A stretch of 64,000 nucleotides of DNA from an uncultured Prevotellaceae bacterium. GTDB taxonomy: Bacteria; Bacteroidota; Bacteroidia; Bacteroidales; Bacteroidaceae. The first letter of the stretch is position 1, and every line of letters starts with the position of its first letter. Shown one piece after another: positions 26,386 to 34,122 of this stretch. Position numbers and translations under genes: made by a program. Under the pieces are notes generated by a model that searched no databases, had not been told where the DNA came from, and was given only the letters and a program-made list of their open reading frames with translations. The stretch covers positions 62,001-126,000 of the forward strand of contig CAMHJQ010000004.1 in assembly GCA_946185485.1 (NCBI GenBank), in the 5' to 3' direction.

Positions 26386-26523
26386 TCCATGAGATTTACT
26401 GTTTTATGATACAGTTCATATTGCAAAGATAGTTATATTTTCTGAAAGCGGCAAATTTTTCAGTGATATAATTTCGGAGTGGGCGGATGAGATGCTTAGC
26501 ACTCATTTTTTAAGGGTTGTTAC

Positions 26524-26643
26524 TCAGAAGGCCAAGCGCAGCCCGAGGTCGTAGCAGCGGTCCGAAGGCTCGTAGTAGTCGCGGTACGAAGAGCGGCAGT
26601 ACCTCGCGGTGCAGTACCAGCTGCCCCCGCGGAACACGCGGCC
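26524..26643 (-). other. DGR-type variable region (VR) of the FGE-like gene
   Basis: The last 39 codons plus stop. Against the sister VR (32568-32687) 25 bases differ in 17 codons, 15 of them non-synonymous, while the preceding ~430 bp are identical. Twelve codon pairs (for example GGC/TAC, TTC/ATC, TGC/CAC, TAC/AGC) both derive from AAC. The invariant codons include CGC GGG GGC AGC TGG and CTC GGG CTG. Template and reverse transcriptase were not found in the window. Confidence 0.82.
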
Positions 26644-28296
26644 AGACCCACTACTAGGACCAGTAGGATTCGTTTTTGAACCGCTACTATAGGAGCCATA
26701 CCAGTCCTGGCACCATTCATAAACATTGCCGCTCATGTCGTACAAGCCCAGCTCGTTGGGCTGCTTGGTCTTCACATTATGAGTTCTATTAAAACCAGAC
26801 CAAGCTACATCATCTATTGTATTGCTGCCGCTGTACTTGTAGCCACGGCTCTTGCTACCGCCACGGGCGGCATACTCCCATTCCGCCTCCGTCGGTAGGC
26901 GGAAGCGCTTACCAGTTGCAGTGTTCAGTTTGCTGATGAAAGTCTGGCAATCATCCCAGCTCACCTGTTCCACAGGCAAGTTATCGCCCTTGAACTTCGA
27001 AGGTTTGTTGCCCATCACAGCCTTCCACAATGCCTGCGTCACCTCCGTCTCGCCGATGCTATACGTGGACAGCGTAACCTGGTGGGCAGGCTCTTCGAGA
27101 ACATTAGCATCACTGCCCTGTTCGCTCGTGGCACCCATTGTGAACGTGCCTCCGTCCACACGTACCATGTTGAACGAAACGCCATTAACGGTAATGGTCT
27201 CCACGGATGCGCCGCTGACAGAGGAGGAAGACGAAGAGGAAGCAGATTGTGATGAAGCCGATGCCGTCAGCGTACCGCTGAGCTGCGCCGTCTGGCCCTC
27301 GGCAATGGTCACACTTTGTTTCAGCGTCTCGTAGCCTGCCTTGCGCACTTCAACGCTGTGGTTGCCCACCAACACGCCGCGGAAAACATTGGGTGTTGCG
27401 CCAAGCTGCTTGCCGTCCATCCACACCTCGGCGCCAACAGGACGGTAGTTGACATTCAGGTTGCCCGTGATAGCCACCAGGGCCGGAAGGGTTATCTGCT
27501 CGTTGCTACGCTCGGCAATCGTGACAGTTTGCTGCTGGGAGTGATATCCGTCAAGGCGCGCCTCCATCTTATAGTTGCCGGCAGCCAGCGAACCGCTCCA
27601 AGGCGTGGTGCCGCGCTGCTGACCGTTGACGTAGATGTGGGCGCCGGCGGTTGGACAGCTGACCGTGACACGGGCCAGCACCGACTGCAGCGTCACGCTA
27701 CGAACCAATGTCTCGTCGCCTAATGTCACCGTCTGCTGTTCGGGAGCATAGCCAGCAGCTTCCACCCGATAGCTATGCTGTCCTTGCGGCAGATAGACGC
27801 TGACAGAGCCGTCGCCGTCGACCACCTGCAGCTGACCGTCCACATAGACGGTGCTGTTCTTGGGACTGACGGTCAGCGCCAGGTAGCGCATGCCATCGTC
27901 GACGGGCACTGCCCAACCCTGTGGCATGAGCAGCGTCAGCACATAGGTGGTCAGGCTCTGCAGCGACTGGATGCCGTAGTCGCTGAACGTGACGTGACAC
28001 GGCACGAAGCTATTGTGCTGCACCTCCAGTTCCTTGACGCCGGCGGGCATATACACCCAGTAGACACCGTTCTTAAATTCCGGTGTGCCGATGACGCTGC
28101 CCGCGAACTTGGCACCGCGAGTAGCCAGCTGTACCTTTACCAGTGCACAAGGCTTGCCATTCAGGTCGTTCACACGGTACTGGCTGGCGGAGATGTCGTT
28201 ACCTGCCACCGTCATTGACTTGACGGTGAGTTCCTGCGCCGAGGCGACTGACAGCATCGTCCAGCATACTAATATAATAAGGTAAATGCGTTTCAT
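26524..28296 (-). CDS. Shared-module/PEGA protein with FGE-like domain; DGR target
   Basis: A 590-residue protein: signal peptide (ending SVASAQ), shared module of the RVNDLNG type, three PEGA repeats (VYVDGQLQVVDGDG, IYVNGQQRGTTPWSG, VWMDGKQLGATPNVFRG), a Ser-rich linker, and the FGE-like domain (VNGVSFNMVRVDGGTFTMGAT, GETEVTQALWKAVMG, RLPTEAEWEYAARGG, ELGLYDMSGNVYEWCQD, RVFRGGSW). The domain is identical in DNA to that of the gene ending at 32568 except for the final 120 bp, which differ at adenine-derivable positions. Hence it is a probable hypervariable ligand-binding protein of the envelope. Transcribed from cassette D. Confidence 0.88.
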   Translation of the reverse strand: MKRIYLIILVCWTMLSVASAQELTVKSMTVAGNDISASQYRVNDLNGKPCALVKVQLATRGAKFAGSVIGTPEFKNGVYWVYMPAGVKELEVQHNSFVPCHVTFSDYGIQSLQSLTTYVLTLLMPQGWAVPVDDGMRYLALTVSPKNSTVYVDGQLQVVDGDGSVSVYLPQGQHSYRVEAAGYAPEQQTVTLGDETLVRSVTLQSVLARVTVSCPTAGAHIYVNGQQRGTTPWSGSLAAGNYKMEARLDGYHSQQQTVTIAERSNEQITLPALVAITGNLNVNYRPVGAEVWMDGKQLGATPNVFRGVLVGNHSVEVRKAGYETLKQSVTIAEGQTAQLSGTLTASASSQSASSSSSSSVSGASVETITVNGVSFNMVRVDGGTFTMGATSEQGSDANVLEEPAHQVTLSTYSIGETEVTQALWKAVMGNKPSKFKGDNLPVEQVSWDDCQTFISKLNTATGKRFRLPTEAEWEYAARGGSKSRGYKYSGSNTIDDVAWSGFNRTHNVKTKQPNELGLYDMSGNVYEWCQDWYGSYSSGSKTNPTGPSSGSGRVFRGGSWYCTARYCRSSYRDYYEPSDRCYDLGLRLAF

Positions 28297-28319
28297 CGGT
28301 CAATATCATTATTTGTGCA

Positions 28320-28412
28320 CAAAGGTACAAAAAAACGAGAGCAGAACAAAAAGAATTCATTCTTTTTTTATGCCGAGTGACAGTACCTTCGCTGATTCAT
28401 CAGCAAAGGTAC
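28320..28412 (-). promoter_or_regulatory. Two-palindrome promoter cassette, copy D
   Basis: Minus-strand copy ahead of the gene at 28296: TACCTTTG box at 28320-28327, palindrome 2 at 28348-28367, palindrome 1 at 28383-28412 with its internal TACCTTTG. Palindrome 1 arms differ by one base only. A divergent TATCTTTG at 28457-28464 serves the plus-strand gene at 28494. Confidence 0.75.
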
Positions 28413-28456
28413 ACAAAAATTTTCACTTTGCCTATATCTAGTTAAAATTTATTTCG

Positions 28457-28464
28457 TATCTTTG
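28457..28464 (+). promoter_or_regulatory. -7 box for the plus-strand PEGA gene
   Basis: TATCTTTG, 30 bp before the ATG at 28494. The AT-rich sequence between it and cassette D recurs behind the other cassettes. Confidence 0.55.
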
Positions 28465-28493
28465 CAATCAGAATATGAAAACCCTATACTTCT

Positions 28494-30548
28494 ATGAAAC
28501 GCTTATTCCTTATACTGTCAGCCTACTGGGCGTTGCTGACGATGGGCTCGGCACAGGAACTAACAGTAAAATCTATGGCTATAGCTGGCAATGACATTTC
28601 TGCCAGCCAGTATGAGCGCAAGGACCTGAACAATCAGCCATGTGCACTGGTTAAGGTGCAGTTGGCTGCCATGGGGGCGCAGTTCGAGGGCAATGTCATA
28701 CAACCCGTGGAATACAAGACCGGCGAGTACTGGGTGTACATGTCTGGAGGCTCAAAGGAGTTACACGTCAAGCATCCTAACTTCGTGCCGCTAGTTATCA
28801 ACTTCACTGACTATGGCATTCGGGGCTTGGAACCCAAGACGACCTACGTGCTGACGCTGAGCATCCCCCTGGCTGGCACACAGCCGTTAGATGATGGTAT
28901 GCGCTATCTGGCCATGACGGTGGAGCCTTCCAATGCCACTGTATATATCGATAACAACTTGCAGATGTTGCAGAACGGTTCTCTGAGTATCCTACTGCCT
29001 ATAGGTGAGCACCAATATCGTGTGGAGGCACAAGCTCATGAGACCAAAAGCGGTACCTTTATCATTGGTAACGAGACACTGCCATTAGACATTAAGTTAG
29101 AGTCTGCAATGGCATCACTAAGTATCAGTAGTACAACGCACGGTACGCAGATTTATGTTAACGACCAGCTACGTGGGACGTCCTCGTGGTCGGGCAGTTT
29201 AATGCCTGGAACCTACCGTGTGGAAGGACGCCTGCAAGGATACCGCAACCACCGCCAAATTATCACATTGGCTCAACGTGACCATCAGCAGCTGACCATC
29301 CCCGCCCTACAGACCATCACGGGAATACTCGATGTAAACTTCCAACCGCTAAAGGCTGAGGTGTGGATTGATGGCAGCAAAGCTGGCATCAGTCCAAATG
29401 TTTTCCGTAATATGATGGTTGGCAACCATGTGGTTGAGATTCGTGCTGACGGATACTACAACAAGAAAACGCAGGTTACTATTGAAGAGGGGAAGACCAC
29501 TGCTTTAACTGGAACTTTGGAGAAAGAGATTATAGCTACTAACGGAGGAAACACGAACTCATCTGCATCTTCATCAAATAATCACTCATCCAGTGGTGAC
29601 TTGAGTGTTGTAAGATTTAAATTATTGGAAACGGACCTTACAGCTTGCACCCGAGAAACAGAACGCCGAGATCAGAATGGTGAAAGAGCAGCGCTCATTA
29701 AGATTGTTTCTCCTGAAAAAGGTTTTACTTTCGATGGAGGTGCATTGGGTATCGTGTGTACAACAGAGCAGAAAGACTCTGAGTTGTGGTTGTATGTTCC
29801 CAATAGAGCTCAAAAACTGACTATCCGCCATCCTGTGTTTGGCAAGCTAAATGATTACTACTATCCTGTTCCTATTCAGAGTGGCCGCACCTACGAAATG
29901 CTACTTGATATCGGCACTGGTCGTTTTGCAACTTTTACAACTGATTTGGCTCGTTCACAGGTATGTCTTGATGGCGAAAATCTTGGGCTTTCTCCTATTT
30001 ACGATAAATACTTGAACTTTGGTAGCCATATAGTAAGCGCAACTAACGGCGTTTTTGGAGGTATCGACACTATCTACATCATGCCGAATGATGATAGGAA
30101 GTCAAGGGTTTTCCATGTTAAGATGTACAATATCAGTTACCTTTTTGGCGATGTAAAAATATCAGTTGACAACAATGCTGATATCTATTTCGAAGGGAGG
30201 AAGGTTGGTACAGGAGTCTGGCAAACCCAGCTCCGTGAGGGTACTTATACCATTGAAACTCGAAAAGAAAACTGCGACCCGGTAGTAAGTCCCTTCCAAG
30301 TGGTAAGAAAAACCATGAATGAAATTAAAGCTGCTCCTCCCAAGCCTCAAGTTGGTTACCTGAAGATTACGTTCCCCAATAAAGTGCAAGCTCTTCTAGA
30401 TGGGATTACGTTACTCAACTCTGGAGAAAAAATCACACTACCAGTAGGAATACATGAGGTTTTTTTCAAGGGTAGAGGAATTAAAAAAATGACCAAAGTA
30501 TATGACATCCAAAAAGATGAAACTAGAGAAGATACGATAGAGCGATAA
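28494..30548 (+). CDS. Shared-module protein built of many PEGA repeats
   Basis: A 684-residue protein: signal peptide (ending TMGSAQ), shared module (ISASQYERKDLNNQPCALVKV), several PEGA repeats (VYIDNNLQ, IYVNDQLRGTSSWSG, VWIDGSKAGISPNVFRN), then, from ~370, a second diverged module-like segment (TDLTACTRETERRDQNGERAALIKI ... LWLYVPN). More PEGA-like strands follow (VCLDGENLGLSPIYDK, IYFEGRKVGTGVWQ, ALLDGITLLNSGEK). No FGE domain is present. PEGA repeats are beta-rich surface or periplasmic modules of unclear ligand. The second half is AT-richer and less like the other paralogs, suggesting separate ancestry. Confidence 0.8.
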   Translation: MKRLFLILSAYWALLTMGSAQELTVKSMAIAGNDISASQYERKDLNNQPCALVKVQLAAMGAQFEGNVIQPVEYKTGEYWVYMSGGSKELHVKHPNFVPLVINFTDYGIRGLEPKTTYVLTLSIPLAGTQPLDDGMRYLAMTVEPSNATVYIDNNLQMLQNGSLSILLPIGEHQYRVEAQAHETKSGTFIIGNETLPLDIKLESAMASLSISSTTHGTQIYVNDQLRGTSSWSGSLMPGTYRVEGRLQGYRNHRQIITLAQRDHQQLTIPALQTITGILDVNFQPLKAEVWIDGSKAGISPNVFRNMMVGNHVVEIRADGYYNKKTQVTIEEGKTTALTGTLEKEIIATNGGNTNSSASSSNNHSSSGDLSVVRFKLLETDLTACTRETERRDQNGERAALIKIVSPEKGFTFDGGALGIVCTTEQKDSELWLYVPNRAQKLTIRHPVFGKLNDYYYPVPIQSGRTYEMLLDIGTGRFATFTTDLARSQVCLDGENLGLSPIYDKYLNFGSHIVSATNGVFGGIDTIYIMPNDDRKSRVFHVKMYNISYLFGDVKISVDNNADIYFEGRKVGTGVWQTQLREGTYTIETRKENCDPVVSPFQVVRKTMNEIKAAPPKPQVGYLKITFPNKVQALLDGITLLNSGEKITLPVGIHEVFFKGRGIKKMTKVYDIQKDETREDTIER

Positions 30549-30553
30549 TAATC

Positions 30554-30578
30554 TCACACGGGGACAGGCACGGTGTGA
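30554..30578 (+). terminator. Hairpin after the PEGA gene; rest of gap empty
   Basis: TCACAC and GTGTGA pair around GGGGACAGGCACG. A second small hairpin (TCTCT-GACG-AGAGA) lies at 30585-30598. Either may end transcription, though neither has a T-run. I see no gene or other clear element in the remaining space to 30850. Confidence 0.45.
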
Positions 30579-30850
30579 CCCTAATCTCTGACGAGAGACA
30601 GTTTTGCATATAGATTTCTACTACATTGAGTGTCAAACAACAAATACTATTCGCTATAAGTCTAACTCTAGTAGTGGTTTGAGTATGGCGTATTACGCAA
30701 CTACCAATTTCCAATACCCATAATGGGAGGCTACACTTATGAAATGAGGTTTAACATCAAAATCCAACACCACGACTAACTCTTTTTCGCATTATTGCAA
30801 TAGGGCACAAACGTGCAAAACGCTTTTGCCTGTCAAACGCTATAAAATCT

Positions 30851-31972
30851 TTATAAGGCAAGGCGTAGACCAATATATTGGCTGCGTGTGTCCTGTGCTT
30901 CTTGCGACCTGTCAGTACTCCGACAAAATGAAGATTTATGCCCCCAACTGCCACCACGAACCACCCGGGATTTCCCACTTGACGGGCCTTTAGGATTTGA
31001 CTGTGAACTTCCGCTATACCAGTCTTTCCAATCCTGGCACCATTCATATACATTTCCACTCATATCGTATATTCCAAGCTCGTTAGGCTGTTTTGTTTTA
31101 ACAACGTGAGTTCCATAGCTTGGACTATATTCTCCTTTTTTGTAAGCATTCCTGTCGTACCAAGCGACATCATTAATAGAATTACTTCCACTGTATTTTA
31201 GCTTCTGGCTTTGAGCTCCGCCACGGGCAGCATATTCCCACTCGGCCTCAGTCGGAAACCGGAACTCTTTACCCGTCAGTTCATTAAGGTTTAAGATGAA
31301 TTCCTCGCATTCTTCCCAGCTTACCTTCTCTATAGGTTTCATCTTGTCAATAAACATAGCAGGATTATCTTTCATTACAGCTAGCCACAATTCCTGAGTT
31401 ACCTCCGTCTCACCAATGTAGTAATCTGTCAATGTTACCTTATGAACAGGCTTCTCATCAATTTCAGCATCTCCGCTACTGTTTCCCATCATAAACGAGC
31501 CTCCATCCACTCTCACCATATTAAATGACACACCATTCGCCGTAAACGTCTCAATGGCATTAGTGGGAAGTGGACTGTGGTTATAGGATGCTGTTGTGCT
31601 CTCATCGATGAGGATTAATACATAAGTTTTCTTGGCTTCCAGATTCCGAATTCCAGAATTGGCAAATGAAATGTGAAGGGGCAGGTGTCTTTGAGGAATG
31701 ATTTTCATCTCTTTGGTACCTGCCGTCATATACACCCATTTCTCCGTTCCATGGTCTATAACATCTCCAATAACGTTTCCCTCTACTTTAATAATATTGT
31801 CCAGCATTTGGATTTTCACCAAGGCGCAGGCCTGGCCGTTCAGGTCCTTGCGCTCATACTGGCTGGCGGAAATGTCGTTACCCGCCACGGTCATCGACTT
31901 GACGGTGAGTTCCTGCGCCGAAGCGGTCAGTGCCAGCAAGCATATTAATAAAATAAGGTATAAGCGTTTCAT
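30851..31972 (-). CDS. Shared-module protein with FGE-like domain
   Basis: A 373-residue protein: signal peptide (ending ALTASAQ), shared module with the EGNVIGDVIDHGTEKWVYM variant that is also seen in the genes at 12234 and 34123, no PEGA repeat, and an FGE-like domain (ANGVSFNMVRVDGGSFMMGN, GETEVTQELWLAVM, RFPTEAEWEYAARGG, ELGIYDMSGNVYEWCQD, RVVRGGSW). The C-terminal codons are not clearly of the AAC-derived type. Convergent with the PEGA gene. Transcribed from cassette E. Confidence 0.82.
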   Translation of the reverse strand: MKRLYLILLICLLALTASAQELTVKSMTVAGNDISASQYERKDLNGQACALVKIQMLDNIIKVEGNVIGDVIDHGTEKWVYMTAGTKEMKIIPQRHLPLHISFANSGIRNLEAKKTYVLILIDESTTASYNHSPLPTNAIETFTANGVSFNMVRVDGGSFMMGNSSGDAEIDEKPVHKVTLTDYYIGETEVTQELWLAVMKDNPAMFIDKMKPIEKVSWEECEEFILNLNELTGKEFRFPTEAEWEYAARGGAQSQKLKYSGSNSINDVAWYDRNAYKKGEYSPSYGTHVVKTKQPNELGIYDMSGNVYEWCQDWKDWYSGSSQSNPKGPSSGKSRVVRGGSWGHKSSFCRSTDRSQEAQDTRSQYIGLRLAL

Positions 31973-31998
31973 CGGTCGTAATAGTTATTTGTCGTGCA

Positions 31999-32091
31999 CA
32001 AAGGTACAAAAAAACGAGAGCAGAACAAAAAGAATTCATTCTTTTTTTATGCCGAGTGACAGTACCTTCGCTGATTCATCAGCAAAGGTAC
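31999..32091 (-). promoter_or_regulatory. Two-palindrome promoter cassette, copy E
   Basis: Minus-strand copy ahead of the gene at 31972: box at 31999-32006, palindrome 2 at 32027-32046, palindrome 1 at 32062-32091. The AT-rich divergent arm beyond it (32092-32147) has lost its TATCTTTG and no plus-strand gene follows. Confidence 0.72.
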
Positions 32092-32170
32092 GCAAAAAAA
32101 TCCACTTTGCCTATATATCGTATAAAATAAATTTCGAAAAATGCAACATGACCTGACCAGAAAATCCCAA

Positions 32171-32275
32171 GGCTGTTTTTCAAAATTATCAGCCTGTTTT
32201 TGAAAATTATCAGCCTGTTTTTGAAAATTATCAGGCTGTTTTTGAAAATTCCCAGCCTGGGAATTTTTTGCCTCA
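32171..32275. repeat. 21-bp tandem array in gene-free gap
   Basis: Units start at 32171, 32192, 32213, 32234 and 32255, each 21 bp. The consensus is GCCTGTTTTTGAAAATTATCA; units two and three are identical and the last is diverged, with CCCAGCCTGGG bridging the final junction. No gene was seen between 32092 and 32567. Confidence 0.85.
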
Positions 32276-32318
32276 TCATGTTGTCAATGTATATATATAT
32301 TGTTAAACCTCAAAAAAA

Positions 32319-32368
32319 GCGACCCGTACGACCCGTGCGGCTTTTTCCAGCTGACGACTACGGGTCGC
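32319..32368. repeat. Perfect 10-bp inverted repeat GCGACCCGTA / TACGGGTCGC
   Basis: Arms at 32319-32328 and 32359-32368 with a 30-bp loop. Another GACCCGT lies inside the loop and CGGGTCACG follows near 32425. It could form a stem in RNA or bind a regulator. The flanking sequence holds no gene. Confidence 0.6.
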
Positions 32369-32567
32369 ATGGTTGTCACATGAAAAACCGCTAAGCCGCT
32401 GATTATCAACAGTTCTGTCACACGGGTCACGTTTTTCCCGAATTCACCATCATCAGTATGCTGTAGATTACCGTTAAGGCCCCAATTCATGGGTTCGTGG
32501 GGGTGTTTAGCGAAATAAACAGCAAAAGCTTTGGCGGCAAAGATTTTTTTGGGGTACTGTAGTGTAT

Positions 32568-32687
32568 TCAGAAGGCCAAACGCAGCCCGAGGTCGCTGCT
32601 GCGGTTCGAAGGCGCGTTGATGCTGCGGTACGAAGAACGGCAGATTATCGGGTAGTGGTTCCAGCTGCCCCCGCGGATCACGCGGTA
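32568..32687 (-). other. DGR-type variable region (VR), sister copy
   Basis: Matches 26524-26643 with an offset of 6044 bp. Codons at the variable sites here are TAC, ATC, AAC, CAC, TAC, CCG, ATA, ATC, AGC, ATC, AAC, GCG, AAC, AGC and AGC. Two further silent CGT/CGC differences would need an A in the template third position or ordinary drift. Homology to the sister gene stops at the stop codon. Confidence 0.82.
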
Positions 32688-33974
32688 AGACCCACTACTA
32701 GGACCAGTAGGATTCGTTTTTGAACCGCTACTATAGGAGCCATACCAGTCCTGGCACCATTCATAAACATTGCCGCTCATGTCGTACAAGCCCAGCTCGT
32801 TGGGCTGCTTGGTCTTCACATTATGAGTTCTATTAAAACCAGACCAAGCTACATCATCTATTGTATTGCTGCCGCTGTACTTGTAGCCACGGCTCTTGCT
32901 ACCGCCACGGGCGGCATACTCCCATTCCGCCTCCGTCGGTAGGCGGAAGCGCTTACCAGTTGCAGTGTTCAGTTTGCTGATGAAAGTCTGGCAATCATCC
33001 CAGCTCACCTGTTCCACAGGCAAGTTATCGCCCTTGAACTTCGAAGGTTTGTTGCCCATCACAGCCTTCCACAATGCCTGCGTCACCTCCGTCTCGCCGA
33101 TGCTATACGTGGACAGCGTAACCTGGTGGGCTGGCTTTTCTTTATCCTTTGCATCACTGCCCTGCTCGCTGGTGGCACCCATCGTGAACGTGCCGCCGTC
33201 CACACGTACCATGTTGAACGACACACCATTAACGGTAATGGTCTCCACGGCAGCGCCGCTGACAGAGGAGGAAGAAGAAGACGTGGACTGCGTTGCGGTA
33301 TTTAACTGAACGTTATTGGACTGCTGAACGGAAATCTGCTGAGCAACTGTCTGCTGCGTAGCGACAATGGCTGTCAGCGTCTCGTTGATGGTACGCGAAC
33401 CATCGGTTGTGAGCTTCACGGAACCTTCTGCAGTGGCATAACCATCGGCGGCAATGATATAGTCGTGACTGCCAACGGGTAGCATGGCCTCTACGCGTCC
33501 ACTGCCTTTGTAAAACTTCGAATCAATCAGCACGGTAGCAGTGGCGGGTGCGTAGTTGATGACGAGTTTTTGCATCTGAACAGGTGCTGCCCCACCCTGT
33601 GGCATGAGCAGCGTCAGCACATAGGTGGTCAGGCTCTGCAGCGACTGGATGCCGTAGTCGCTGAACGTGACGTGACACGGCACGAAGCTATTGTGCTGCA
33701 CCTCCAGTTCCTTGACACCGGCAGGCATATATACCCAGTAGACGCCGTTTTTAAATTCCGGTGTGCCGATGACGCTGCCCGCGAACTTGGCACCGCGGGT
33801 TGCCAGCTGCACCTTGACCAAGGCACAAGGCTGACCATTCAGGTCGTTCACACGGTACTGGCTGGCGGAAATGTCGTTACCCGCCACAGTCATCGACTCA
33901 ATGGTTAACTTCTGCGCCGAGACTATGAGCGACAGCAGTAATGACAATATCAAAAAGATGCTCTTTCTTTTCAT
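32568..33974 (-). CDS. Shared-module/PEGA protein with FGE-like domain; DGR target
   Basis: A 468-residue protein (start 33974, since the box at 33994-34001 rules out the upstream ATG). It is a mosaic: its signal peptide and 5' flank match the SPOR gene at 17904, its shared module matches those of the genes at 18094 and 28296, a PEGA repeat follows (INYAPATATVLIDSKFYKGSG), and its FGE-like domain is identical to that of the gene ending at 26524 until the variable end (RVIRGGSW). Adenine-derivable differences fill the last 120 bp. This is the best evidence in the window for both recombination among paralogs and targeted hypermutation. Confidence 0.88.
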   Translation of the reverse strand: MKRKSIFLILSLLLSLIVSAQKLTIESMTVAGNDISASQYRVNDLNGQPCALVKVQLATRGAKFAGSVIGTPEFKNGVYWVYMPAGVKELEVQHNSFVPCHVTFSDYGIQSLQSLTTYVLTLLMPQGGAAPVQMQKLVINYAPATATVLIDSKFYKGSGRVEAMLPVGSHDYIIAADGYATAEGSVKLTTDGSRTINETLTAIVATQQTVAQQISVQQSNNVQLNTATQSTSSSSSSVSGAAVETITVNGVSFNMVRVDGGTFTMGATSEQGSDAKDKEKPAHQVTLSTYSIGETEVTQALWKAVMGNKPSKFKGDNLPVEQVSWDDCQTFISKLNTATGKRFRLPTEAEWEYAARGGSKSRGYKYSGSNTIDDVAWSGFNRTHNVKTKQPNELGLYDMSGNVYEWCQDWYGSYSSGSKTNPTGPSSGSYRVIRGGSWNHYPIICRSSYRSINAPSNRSSDLGLRLAF

Positions 33975-34044
33975 TGTTTTACGATTTTGCATGCAAAGAT
34001 ACGAAATAAATTACAAACTATACGGGTAATATGGATTATTTTGT

Positions 34045-34100
34045 GTACCTTTGCTGATGAATCAGCGAAGGTACTGTCACTCGGCATAAAAAAAGAATGA
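34045..34100 (+). promoter_or_regulatory. Truncated promoter cassette, copy F
   Basis: Palindrome 1 is intact at 34045-34074 with TACCTTTG at 34046-34053. The copy breaks off within palindrome 2, after AAAAAAAGAATGA, so the gene-proximal TACCTTTG is missing. The upstream 33975-34044 is nearly identical to 17905-17974. The gene at 34123 thus keeps only the distal promoter. Confidence 0.68.
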
Positions 34101-34122
34101 CAACATATAATTATTACGACCT

